From Rickettsia australis str. Phillips (lineage in GTDB: Bacteria; Pseudomonadota; Alphaproteobacteria; Rickettsiales; Rickettsiaceae), in contig NZ_AKVZ01000020.1 of assembly GCF_000273745.1 (NCBI RefSeq), positions 17,387-81,386 of the forward strand: a DNA stretch of 64,000 bases. The letters run 5' to 3'. Under the pieces are notes generated by a model. It did no database searches. It had not been told where the DNA came from and saw nothing but the letters and a program-made list of their open reading frames with translations. The translations under genes and the position numbers were made by a program. This document shows, in pieces, positions 55,865 to 64,000 of this stretch. The first letter of the stretch is position 1; every line of letters starts with the position of its first letter.

Positions 55865-57191
55865 ATGATGTCAAATCCTTCTCAACTTATACAAGAATTT
55901 AAATTTACTGAGGCTGTTGGGGTATTAGCATCAACTAATGTAAATGAGTGAGGCAATATAATTTTCCAGCTAAAAAACCTGAAGGTACCATATCTCCTTA
56001 TGCAGCAATAAATGTTAATGCTTTAGAAGCTTTATGATTTATGAATTCTGTACTCACTTTAACGTCTAATAATCAGCAGCAGATAAAAGATATGGTAATT
56101 TTATTAAAAATTGTATTAAAACTGCATATAATAAAATGGAAAATTATAGTAGTACTATTTGGGATGGAAGAGACAATAATGGTAATACTACAGCTCGTTG
56201 GCTTGCTTGGAACAGAGCTACCGAAGAACTTTACGGTTTATTAAATAAACACCCTTATAGAATATGAAAAAAACTTTCACGTAATGTTTTTGATGTCACA
56301 ATGGAAGTTGAGCATTTAAATGTAGAACAGAAAAAAGAACTAGCTAAAGTTTTAATGCCTTTAGGCATACAAATTAATAACTTAAATACATATAATATTA
56401 TTTTACAAAATAATGAATATTTAGAGTATCTAAAAAGTATTACGGAAAATGCTAGTAATTGATCTTTAGAAATATTCACAGAGTTTACAAACAATGCGAT
56501 AACAAAAATAGGTTATTTAATTAGTAATCTAAAAATAATAAAGTAGATATTTCTACTACTAAGAAATTATATAGAAAAAGGTTATGAGATAGTTGATAGT
56601 ATATTTAAATCTCAAGATAAAATAAACATTGAAGAATTATTATACAAAGATTTAACTTCTTCAACAACTTATGTTTCTTCATTTCTACATTGGTTATTAG
56701 AGCTTAGAAATACTAATTTAACATCTCTTTTACAAAATTATGATCAAAATAAAGAGCTTGATTTTTACGTAAAAGACTGGAATGACACAGCACAGCGCAG
56801 TGTATTAGAGTGTATAGCTAATTATAGACTTGATATTTTAAAGGATGGAATTCTAAAACCTTACTTAAATCCCTGTAAAAAAGAAAAAAATGAGAAGATA
56901 CTAGTAAATTTAGTAAGTAATAATAGTAAGGTAAATAGTAAAAAACTAATATTACCTTTCTTTAAGAAATTGTTGGAACATAAGCCGCCTTTATTTAATG
57001 ATAATCTTAAGGATACAAAAATAGCTATTGCTAATAAAATTGCTCAAGAATCTTTAAATGCTAAAGAGATCCCTACAGATGTTTATATAACTCAAATAAT
57101 GGACTTTGCTTCATGTTTCATTTCGTTGCAGCAATATGAAAAAGAAATGGTGAATAGTCTAGGTGTTGCTAATCTTAATTTGTACGATTAA
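55865..57191 (+). pseudogene. large hypothetical pseudogene
   Basis: MMSNPSQLIQEFKFTEAVGV begins a frame that is broken by TGA codons near 55949, 56037, 56264 and 56460 and by several frameshifts. Later parts include ARWLAWNRATEELYGLLNKH, RNVFDVTMEVEHLNVEQKKE, SFLHWLLELRNTNLTSLLQN and LEHKPPLFNDNLKDTKIAIA up to a stop at 57191. Ancestral length about 430 residues, helical, possibly an effector-type protein; no family recognised. All four TGA sites could have been Trp codons (TGG). Confidence 0.6.
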
Positions 57192-57268
57192 ATTATCAAA
57201 AGATTGATGCAGTAAAGCAGGGTATCATAGCTAACTTAACCTTGTGTTGTATGAACGTTCAGGATATT

Positions 57269-57460
57269 ATTTCCGCGTAAGCGGGAAGGCGTTGTTGCGT
57301 GGATACCACCCCATCATTGCGAGGAAATTGCATAGCAATTGACGAAGCAATCCAGTAAAAAATTCTGTAAGTCAGAATTCTGGATTGCCGCATCCCCTAT
57401 GGCCCCTCGCAATGACGGGGTTTTTTATTATTTTTTGGTATCCACACGGGAATGACATAG
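57269..57460. repeat. nested RPE cluster
   Basis: A family A element (57312-57417: catcattgcgaggaaattgc ... cctcgcaatgacgg, core aattctgtaagtcagaatt) lies inside arms gttgttgcgtggatacca and ggtatccacacgggaatgac of another element. It fills most of the 394-bp gap before the symporter-kinase gene; nothing else is seen. Confidence 0.75.
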
Positions 57461-57585
57461 AGTCTTATCACGCTCATGTGCATTTAGTTAAGAATGACAT
57501 ACTTTTTTCACTCCACAAAAATATTGTTTGTTTCTTTTTTTATCTTTATTATTATTTGCATAGAAAATCCCTATAGCGTAACTCT

Positions 57586-60345
57586 ATGCCAAATATAGAT
57601 CTCCTCATTTTTACTAGCTTTTTAGCGATTAATTTGCTAGTGGGAATTCTAAACATCAAAAATATAAAAAATATTCGTGAATATGCGGTAGGAAAAAGGA
57701 ATTTTTCTATAGGTACAATAGTCGCAACTCTTATTGCTACTTGGATCGGTACTAGTACTTTTTTAATTGATAATTCAAGAATACATACGGACGGGTTATT
57801 TTACTTATTACCTAGTATATTCGGTAGCGTCGTTAGTTGGTTATTAATTAGTTACTTTATAGCTCCTCGTTTTGAGAATTTTTTGGGTCGCTTATCAGCA
57901 GCGGAAATAATAGGGGAGGCTTACGGTAACAAAGTTCGTATTCTTACGTCGATAGTTAGTATATTAATGTCTATAGGTAGGATTGCCATGCAATTCCACG
58001 TAGCAAGTTTAATATTACAGCTATGCTTTAATATTTCAAATTTTTACATAGATTTATGTATCGCCACCGTAATAATAAGCTATTCTGCTTTTGGCGGTGT
58101 AAAATCGGTTACTTTTACCGAAGCCGTACAGTTTTTTACCTATAGTGCAATTATTCCGGTCACAGGAATTATCGTATGGAATGTTTTTAGCAATCCGCAT
58201 ATAGTTATAGACCCAAACGTACAGACCCGTCTAACTGATTTACAAGGATTGTTTCACTATACTAGTCCTAAATTTTGGATTTCTTTAAATATTTTTATAT
58301 ATTTTGCGATTCCGTCGCTTGGTCCTTCAATTTTTCAAAGAATATTGATGGCAAAAGACACAAAGCAAATATCAAAAACTTTTTTTATTTCGTCAATTAT
58401 TTGTCTTTGTTTATCCGCCTTATTTATTTGGATTGTAATATTATTACTATCTCAAGATCCAAGTGTTAACACTAATGCATTGTTTTTACAGATTATTAAA
58501 AGTTATATAGGATTTAATGGGTTAATTGTCGGTGTTATTATGGCAATGATAATCTCAAGTACTAACTCTTATATTAACGTTGCAGCGGTAACTTTTACTA
58601 ATGACATCATTAAAAAAGCTTCATTAAATTATAATTATATAACCGCAATTACTATAGGATTAATAGGTTTTATTATATCACTCTATACGAAAGATTTAAT
58701 AAATCTATTTCTATTGTTAACTAGTATCTATTTGCCGCTAATCACTTTGCCGTTAATTTTGTTAATATACGGTTTTAAATCAAGTGCCAAAAGTTTTTTT
58801 ATCGGTATGATTGCTGCAATATTAACTATTATATTGTGGCAAATATTTGCTTTAAGAGCAGTTCTAGGTATTTATCCGATACTACCCGCAACTATTGTAA
58901 ATTTACTCTTTTTCCTTGGAAGCCATTATATTTTAAAGCAACCAGGAGGGTTTAATTCTTTAAAAGAGCCGTTAGCCGTTAAAATAATCAGGCAAGAGAG
59001 AAAAAGAAAATTTTTGACTTTATTTCGTGATCTTAAGAATTTTAACATCTTTAAATATTGGGAAAGTACCCTACCAAATCAAGAAATTACTTATAGTTAT
59101 GTCGGTATATTTATTTTAATATCGATGTTCTCATCTTTATATACCACATCAGGTAGTAAAATAATGACCTATTTGGAGATATATAATATTATTTACCATA
59201 CCACCCTTATCACTGCTGCAATATTAATCACTTATCCTTTATGGTCTTTAAAATTTAAAACACATTATATTATATCTTTATTTTGGTTTGTTGCTACTTT
59301 CGTTATATTAATATTTTTCAGTAGTTTACTTGTTATATCAAATAGTTTTGATCAGTTGCAATTAATGTGTTCGATAATTAACTTACTTATAATTGCAACG
59401 ATATTCAGGTGGCAAGCTACTTTACTTATGACCGTTACAGGAGTGTTTGCAAGTATAGAGTTTTATAAATATTTTATGGATGAGAAGTTATTAATTAGCA
59501 TAGATAATTTTCAATTCAAAGTAGTATATTTCCTAACCTTATTTAGTAGCCTTTTAATAGTATTCTTAAAACCAAGGCAGGAGCAAGAAAGATTAGTTAA
59601 CCTAAAAAATACTCATTTAGGTAATAGAGTTAATTATAGAGAGCAGGAATTAGAGAAGTTACTTGATTTAAAACATGAGTTCTTACGTAATATAAACCAT
59701 GAAATCAACACGCCGCTAACCGGTATTATTAGCCTTGGTGAAACCTTATGGGCTAATTATGATAAATTTAATGAAGATCAGCGTCGTGGTGCCGTAGAGA
59801 TTATAGCTAAAAGCTCTATTAGATTAAATAGCTTGATAAATAATATTCTAGATTTTTCAAAATTATCCAGTCTTAATTATGAATTAAATAAAAAAGATAT
59901 CAACTTAAGTGAATTGCTACATGACAGGATTAAAATATGTAAGCAATTATATCTAAACGGCAAAACCTTAAATTTTGTATCTGATATTGAAGAGAATATA
60001 ATATTTAACTGTGATCCTCATTATATTAAACACACATTCGATAATTTAATAATTAATGCTCTCAGCTATTGTAGTGAGGGAATGATAAAAATTGATTTAC
60101 AAAAGCAGAAAGACAGTATTGTATTCAGTATAAAAGACGATGGAATAGGAGTACTGAAAGAGGAATTGCAGAGTATATTCGGCGTATTTGTCGTAAGCTC
60201 TAAAACACGTACACCGGCAGGAGGTAGAGGAGTAGGGCTTGCTCTCTGTAAGAAAGTAATAGAACTGCACGCCGGAAAAATTTGGGCAGAAAATGATAAA
60301 CAGGGCAAGACTCAGTTTATTTTCACGATGCCTTATACTCGGTAA
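57586..60345 (+). CDS. sodium/solute symporter-sensor histidine kinase fusion
   Basis: 919 residues. Residues 1-440 form an SSS-family transporter of about 13 helices (AVGKRNFSIGTIVATLIATW, GEAYGNKVRILTSIVSILMS, AVTFTNDIIKKASLN). Residues 500-665 add more membrane segments. Then a dimerisation helix HEFLRNINHEINTPLTGIIS with phospho-acceptor His705, N box FDNLIINALSYC near 818, G1 FSIKDDGIGVLKEE and G2 GGRGVGLALCKKVIELHAGK near 880. Similar to CbrA-type sensors that couple transport to signalling. No response regulator is adjacent, so the partner is elsewhere. The stop codon overlaps a family D repeat. Confidence 0.9.
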   Translation: MPNIDLLIFTSFLAINLLVGILNIKNIKNIREYAVGKRNFSIGTIVATLIATWIGTSTFLIDNSRIHTDGLFYLLPSIFGSVVSWLLISYFIAPRFENFLGRLSAAEIIGEAYGNKVRILTSIVSILMSIGRIAMQFHVASLILQLCFNISNFYIDLCIATVIISYSAFGGVKSVTFTEAVQFFTYSAIIPVTGIIVWNVFSNPHIVIDPNVQTRLTDLQGLFHYTSPKFWISLNIFIYFAIPSLGPSIFQRILMAKDTKQISKTFFISSIICLCLSALFIWIVILLLSQDPSVNTNALFLQIIKSYIGFNGLIVGVIMAMIISSTNSYINVAAVTFTNDIIKKASLNYNYITAITIGLIGFIISLYTKDLINLFLLLTSIYLPLITLPLILLIYGFKSSAKSFFIGMIAAILTIILWQIFALRAVLGIYPILPATIVNLLFFLGSHYILKQPGGFNSLKEPLAVKIIRQERKRKFLTLFRDLKNFNIFKYWESTLPNQEITYSYVGIFILISMFSSLYTTSGSKIMTYLEIYNIIYHTTLITAAILITYPLWSLKFKTHYIISLFWFVATFVILIFFSSLLVISNSFDQLQLMCSIINLLIIATIFRWQATLLMTVTGVFASIEFYKYFMDEKLLISIDNFQFKVVYFLTLFSSLLIVFLKPRQEQERLVNLKNTHLGNRVNYREQELEKLLDLKHEFLRNINHEINTPLTGIISLGETLWANYDKFNEDQRRGAVEIIAKSSIRLNSLINNILDFSKLSSLNYELNKKDINLSELLHDRIKICKQLYLNGKTLNFVSDIEENIIFNCDPHYIKHTFDNLIINALSYCSEGMIKIDLQKQKDSIVFSIKDDGIGVLKEELQSIFGVFVVSSKTRTPAGGRGVGLALCKKVIELHAGKIWAENDKQGKTQFIFTMPYTR

Positions 60346-60450
60346 ATTTCAAAAATTGCGTCTAGCAAGTTCTGCGGTACTCATGTATTAAGTATAAGAT
60401 CAGCTCCTCACCTCGCAGACTCCTTGCTCTTTTTGAAATTTACCTTCGTA
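60341..60450. repeat. RPE-like repeat, family D (copy 3)
   Basis: Perfect 15-bp ends ggtaaatttcaaaaa / tttttgaaatttacc and middle tcagctcctcacctcgcaga ctccttgctc. The left end includes the stop codon of the kinase gene. Confidence 0.85.
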
Positions 60451-60480
60451 TAACCATCATAATCTTAATGGCATGGTTGC

Positions 60481-60512
60481 TATGTCATTCCCGCACAGGC
60501 GGGAATGACATA
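60481..60512. repeat. short RPE-type hairpin, family C ends
   Basis: tatgtcattcccgcacaggc with gcgggaatgacata. Confidence 0.75.
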
Positions 60513-60546
60513 AGAGGACAAGAGTATAATATTAACATCCTTATCT

Positions 60547-61452
60547 ATGAAAAAAATTATTTTTAACAAACAACAAGATTTGATATCAATTATAGCACCA
60601 GCATCAAGCTGTCCGGATGAACAAGATAAATTAAAGGAAGCTATTAAAATGCTAGCTTTACATGGTTTTAAAACTTTAGTAGATGATAAGATTTTTTCAG
60701 GTGATGAATTACCTTTTTTCGCTTCTCCTAAAGAGGAAAGACTGAGAATGTTCAAAGAAGCTATGGAAAATAAGCAGGTTAAAATAATTTGGGCTTTTCA
60801 GGGTGGATATGGATGCAGTGAATTTGTAGAAGATTGTTTTAATATAACTCAAAAAGGTGATAAAATCCTGATAGGCTATAGTGATACTACCGTTTTGCAT
60901 TTATTACTAAATAACCATTATAATATCCCAACTATTCACAGTTCAGTATTAACCTCGTTACTACCGCCTACTAATCAGGCTATTATGCCTATAATAGATA
61001 TTCTTGAAGGGAAAAAGAGTGAAATACAACTTATATCTATAAATAAAATTACTGAGGAAAATATAACAGGTACAATAACAGGCGGCAATTTAACGGTTTT
61101 TAGCAAGTTAATAGGAACTTCTATTGACCTAAAAAATGGTAATATATTACTGCTTGAAGACGTTAATGAACAAGCCTATGCCGTGCATCGTAATCTAGTT
61201 CAATTAAAAAATGCCGGTATATTTGACGATATAGAGGCAATAATTTTCGGTAATTTTACTAAAGGGGATGAGTTTGTAGAACAAGCTATAAAAAGTTTTT
61301 GTTTAAATCATATTCCGCATATAGAAGCTTATAAAGCTGACGGCATAGGACATGGAGAGGTAAATCATCCGGTTATTATGAATCATGAAGTAATTATAAA
61401 CAGTAATATTTTAAGTTTTACTAGCCCTTTTGAAATAGTAAAAAACAAATGA
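60547..61452 (+). CDS. LD-carboxypeptidase (S66 family)
   Basis: 301 residues. [20 protein letters not shown] near 15, [16 protein letters not shown] near 80, the nucleophile in [14 protein letters not shown] (Ser near 113), [13 protein letters not shown] with the catalytic Glu later in [18 protein letters not shown], and the His in [14 protein letters not shown] near 280. Ser-His-Glu enzymes of this family remove the terminal D-Ala from tetrapeptides in peptidoglycan recycling (LdcA) or act on microcin-type compounds (MccF). The hemC start overlaps its stop by four bases. Confidence 0.88.
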   Translation: MKKIIFNKQQDLISIIAPASSCPDEQDKLKEAIKMLALHGFKTLVDDKIFSGDELPFFASPKEERLRMFKEAMENKQVKIIWAFQGGYGCSEFVEDCFNITQKGDKILIGYSDTTVLHLLLNNHYNIPTIHSSVLTSLLPPTNQAIMPIIDILEGKKSEIQLISINKITEENITGTITGGNLTVFSKLIGTSIDLKNGNILLLEDVNEQAYAVHRNLVQLKNAGIFDDIEAIIFGNFTKGDEFVEQAIKSFCLNHIPHIEAYKADGIGHGEVNHPVIMNHEVIINSNILSFTSPFEIVKNK

Positions 61453-62354
61453 TAAATTCTATCAGAATAGGTACAAGAAACAGTCCACTTGCTTTAATAC
61501 AAACTAATTTAGTTATTCAGCAAATCAAACAATTTTTTCCTGATATTAATTGTGCAATAGTACCCATTATTACTAGCGGTGATTTAATCCAAAAGAAACC
61601 ATTATACGATATAGGAGGTAAAGCTTTATTTTTAAAGGAAATAGAGCAAGCCTTGCTTGATAAAAAAATTGACTTAGCTGTTCATTCTTTGAAAGACGTA
61701 CCGGGTAGAATACCTGAAGAGCTAGTAATTGCCGCTGTTTTAGAGCGTGAAGACCCCAGAGATGTTTTTGTATGTTTAAATTATAAATCCATAGAAGAAC
61801 TGCAGCAACATTCAGTAATAGGCAGCTCGGCAGTGCGAAGAAAAGCATTTATCCAAAAAATAAGACCAGATTTAAAGGTAACAATTTTTAGAGGGAATGT
61901 TAATTCAAGAATAAAAAAGCTAATGACCGGCGAAGTTGATGCAACAATTTTAGCATATGCGGGTCTGAAAAGGCTGGGAGCGTTTAATCCGGAATATTGT
62001 CATTTGATAGAATATTCGCAGATGTTGCCGTGTGTAGGGCAGGGAGTCATTGCAGTTGAGATACGACAAAATGATAATTCTATGCTTGAGATATGCAACC
62101 AAATTAATCATCTTCCTACCTGTGAACTAATAAAACCCGAAAGAGCGTTTTTAGAATATCTAGACGCTAATTGCCGTACACCGATTGGTGCTTACTCACA
62201 ATATCTAGATGCGGATAATATACAAACCGATTTTATGCTTGGTAACCTCGATTGCAGTAAAATAACCTTCCACACTGAAATTACCAATATAAAAACCTCA
62301 AAAGAAGGCGGCATCAAAGCCGCTAAAATGATGTTGAATCAACTGAAAAAATAG
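61449..62354 (+). CDS. hemC: hydroxymethylbilane synthase (porphobilinogen deaminase)
   Basis: 301 residues. [19 protein letters not shown] at the N terminus, [20 protein letters not shown] near 76, [20 protein letters not shown] near 120, [15 protein letters not shown] near 195, and the cofactor-binding Cys in [17 protein letters not shown] near 240. It polymerises four porphobilinogens for haem. The four-base overlap suggests coupled translation with the carboxypeptidase gene. A hairpin follows. Confidence 0.95.
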   Translation: MINSIRIGTRNSPLALIQTNLVIQQIKQFFPDINCAIVPIITSGDLIQKKPLYDIGGKALFLKEIEQALLDKKIDLAVHSLKDVPGRIPEELVIAAVLEREDPRDVFVCLNYKSIEELQQHSVIGSSAVRRKAFIQKIRPDLKVTIFRGNVNSRIKKLMTGEVDATILAYAGLKRLGAFNPEYCHLIEYSQMLPCVGQGVIAVEIRQNDNSMLEICNQINHLPTCELIKPERAFLEYLDANCRTPIGAYSQYLDADNIQTDFMLGNLDCSKITFHTEITNIKTSKEGGIKAAKMMLNQLKK

Positions 62355-62364
62355 ATATTTCAGG

Positions 62365-62414
62365 AGTATATTCCTTAAATATCGGATATTTATGGAATAT
62401 ACTTAAGGATTTTT
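62365..62414 (+). terminator. terminator after hemC
   Basis: agtatattccttaaatat and atatttatggaatatact pair with one mismatch around cgg, followed by taaggattttt. Confidence 0.6.
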
Positions 62415-62442
62415 AACCAATACTTATGTAATCATAATTCAT

Positions 62443-63171
62443 TTATATCTTTGCTAGTCCTGACAATTCTTCATTAATTCGATCAAAACAACTCAACCAA
62501 GGAAAGTGTCCTGTATCATATAGCTCGATTATTTTTATGTTAGAACGAGACCATTTTGTATTTTCTGAAAATAGTTTGATAGGAAGCGACTTATCATCGT
62601 GGCTTCCAATAATTAATGTCGGTAATTTATTGGGTATCCAGCTATATTTATAAGAGTTATAAAAATTTTGACTAGCCCATATTCTTGTTTTTATATTATA
62701 TGAACAAAGTTCTAATAATTGCTTTCCAACTGGGATTTCATGTTCACAAAATATATATGGAATGTTTGCATAAAAAAATGTCTTTAATGATTATTCGGAG
62801 TGCTACTCATTATAACTAAACCGGTTAATATATTTTCTAAATTATCTATAGTTAACGAAAACATACCACTAAAGGAATGGGTAAAACGAGTATACAAGGT
62901 GCTAATCTATTTACTACCTCTATTAAGCACTCTTTCCAATCTTCATAATTTATTTCTTCAGTATTACGATTATTGCCATCCCCAGAAAAATACCCTATAA
63001 ATAATGAACCTTGTAAGTCTAATCTTGATACAAAATCAAGTAATTAGCTCACATACCAGGACCGCCGGGAAGAAAAAGCCAATTAAGTTTACAAACACTA
63101 TCTTGTTTTAATTTATTTAATCTATAATTTTTTACGAATGAATAATTATCTTTTATTCCTTCCTCTTTCAT
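62443..63171 (-). pseudogene. alpha/beta hydrolase pseudogene
   Basis: MKEEGIKDNYSFVKNYRLNK and LNWLFLPGGPGM at the start (GGPG oxyanion loop as in proline iminopeptidases), then TGA where Gly is expected, shifted GYFSGDGNNRNTEEINYEDW, LVTHSFSGMF-like nucleophile region and a frame ending IIELYDTGHFPWLSCFDRIN (catalytic His). At least three lesions. About 240 residues originally. Confidence 0.65.
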
Positions 63172-63257
63172 GTAAATTCCTTATGTTGCCTTAGGTTTTG
63201 TGGATATCTCTCAAAAGATTTAATTTTGGCTATTTTTTGCTGCAAATTATAAGATTT

Positions 63258-63392
63258 TGTTGAAATATAAGTAAAGAGAGTATAGAATTTTTTAAATCAG
63301 AGGCCGCTCGTAGTCATGTTTCTTATCAAAAAGTAATTAGAGTGTTATTAGATAAGTATACTAAAACATTACAAAGACATATCAGAGTATAA
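63258..63392 (+). pseudogene. CopG/BrnA-type antitoxin C-terminal remnant
   Basis: The frame ends SKESIEFFKSEAARSHVSYQ, KVIRVLLDKYTKTLQRHIRV and TAA at 63392. The E-F-F-K ... Y-Q ... L pattern is that of ribbon-helix-helix antitoxins of the BrnA type. The N-terminal strand and any toxin gene are missing. Confidence 0.4.
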
Positions 63393-63407
63393 TCTCATAA
63401 ACTGAGC

Positions 63408-63497
63408 TGGCGGATAGGGTGGGATTTGAACCCACGGTACGGTTGCCCGTACGCCAGTTTTCAAGACTAGTGCCTTAAACCGCTCGGCCACCTATCC
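63408..63497 (-). tRNA. tRNA-Ser (TGA anticodon)
   Basis: Reverse strand GGATAGG ... CCTATCC-G-CCA with long variable arm, anticodon stem CTAGT/ACTGG-type and loop CTTGAAA (TGA), T-loop GGTTCAAATCC. CCA is encoded. Confidence 0.94.
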
Positions 63498-63556
63498 AAG
63501 AAGATTCATACCAAATAATCTTATATATTTCAAGGGAAATCTTGAAATATATAAAT

Positions 63557-64000
63557 TTAAATCACAAATCCAAATTGTTCTTTCACTTCGTTAACCGTTT
63601 CAGAAGCTCTAATTCTTGCTTTTTCTGCTCCACTGCGTAGTATTTTTAATAAATATTCTTTATCATTCATTAATTCTAAATATTTATCACGTATCGGTTG
63701 TAGATTTGTAATAATAATTTCTGCTAAATCTTCTTTAAATTTTGTAAAACCTTGGTTCTGATAATTATTGATTATTTTTTCTAAACTTTCTTCGGATAAA
63801 CTTCTATAAATATCTAATAAATTACTAATTTCCGGTCTTGTTTCTTTATCATAGCTAACAAAGCTTAAATGATCAGTTTTGGCTTTTTTTATTTTTTGAT
63901 GAATAAGGTCATTATCATCTTTCAAATTAATACGAGCGAAATCAGATATATCAGATTTACTCATTTTCTTTAATCCATCCCGTAAGCTCATGATTCTTGT
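63557..64000 (-). CDS. trpS: tryptophanyl-tRNA synthetase, 3' part
   Basis: The frame is open to the window edge, so the N-terminal part (HIGH motif) lies beyond 64000. Visible: KKMSKSDISDFARINLKDDN (KMSKS signature), KIKKAKTDHLSFVSYDKETR, PEISNLLDIYRSLSEESLEK, and ARIRASETVNEVKEQFGFVI at the C terminus, matching TrpRS endings. It charges tRNA-Trp. Confidence 0.92.
   Translation of the reverse strand, partial: TRIMSLRDGLKKMSKSDISDFARINLKDDNDLIHQKIKKAKTDHLSFVSYDKETRPEISNLLDIYRSLSEESLEKIINNYQNQGFTKFKEDLAEIIITNLQPIRDKYLELMNDKEYLLKILRSGAEKARIRASETVNEVKEQFGFVI

Noticed and set aside
55865..57191. UGA read as tryptophan
   Set aside because: TGA closes intact genes here (infC, folC, lpdA), frameshifts and other stops occur in the same pseudogene, and TGA also replaces Gly in the protease and hydrolase remnants. 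Ordinary decay explains it.
2386..60512. CRISPR array from the many repeats
   Set aside because: Repeats are dispersed, palindromic and kilobases apart, with no regular spacers and no cas genes.

Overview
The window comes from a Rickettsia chromosome, most likely a spotted-fever or transitional-group species. The grounds are the AT-rich composition, the many long GC-richer palindromic repeats that look like Rickettsia palindromic elements (RPEs, several inserted in frame in genes), an RPE1-type peptide insert, the density of decaying genes beside intact essential ones, and the gene content: ppdK, rnpB, BioY without visible biotin synthesis, type 2 IPP isomerase (fni), and gene-transfer-agent-like head and tail genes. 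Species is not determined.

Layout. 1-10 kb: end of a YihY/BrkB membrane protein, a short glutamine-synthetase-like protein overlapping pgeF head to head, a deformylase-like protein lacking metal ligands, a decayed gene, a class II aldolase-like protein, a membrane protein split by a frameshift, and ppdK. 10-17.5 kb: rnpB with a clear promoter, a GST-like protein, a BPL_N protein, bioY, folC, sodB, a wrecked patatin phospholipase (probably pat2/ExoU-like) and birA with an in-frame RPE. 17.5-22.3 kb: a degraded GTA/HK97-type cluster (prohead protease, capsid, connector, head closure, DUF2460, DUF2163, DUF2335).

22.3-37.9 kb is mostly core: infC (apparently with an AUU start), pdhC, prfA, recJ, a methyltransferase, rho, sppA, an HU-like protein, a small lipoprotein, yaaA, tRNA-Val, cmk, rpsA, clpP and tRNA-Ala. 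Most gaps here hold an RPE. 38-43 kb is a gene graveyard: GyrI-like, aminoglycoside-kinase-like, AAC(6')-like (interrupted by RPE1), GNAT and SnoaL-like remnants, followed by a 217-bp near-perfect palindrome and intact fni. 43-45.4 kb has tRNA-Ser, a GlmU-like nucleotidyltransferase, yebC and rpmJ. 45.5-50.5 kb holds a decaying group of hypothetical genes, a lytic transglycosylase, a secreted protein with an RPE in its leader and a methyltransferase lacking a clean start.

50.6-64 kb: lpdA, 5-formyl-THF cyclo-ligase, RNase D, an RMND1-like DUF155 protein, an IBA57/YgfZ-like protein carrying a composite RPE, a large pseudogene, a solute symporter-histidine kinase fusion, LD-carboxypeptidase and hemC in a tight pair, a hydrolase pseudogene, an antitoxin remnant, tRNA-Ser and the end of trpS.

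The metabolic picture fits an obligate intracellular bacterium: biotin uptake and attachment (BioY, BirA, perhaps BPL_N), pyruvate dehydrogenase parts (PdhC, Lpd), PEP/pyruvate interconversion (PpdK), folate (FolC, cyclo-ligase), haem (HemC), peptidoglycan trimming, and use of prenyl diphosphates (Fni). I saw no convincing new defence or mobile system. The most notable signals are repeat insertions that rewrite proteins and start regions, very long palindromes, and the GTA remnant.
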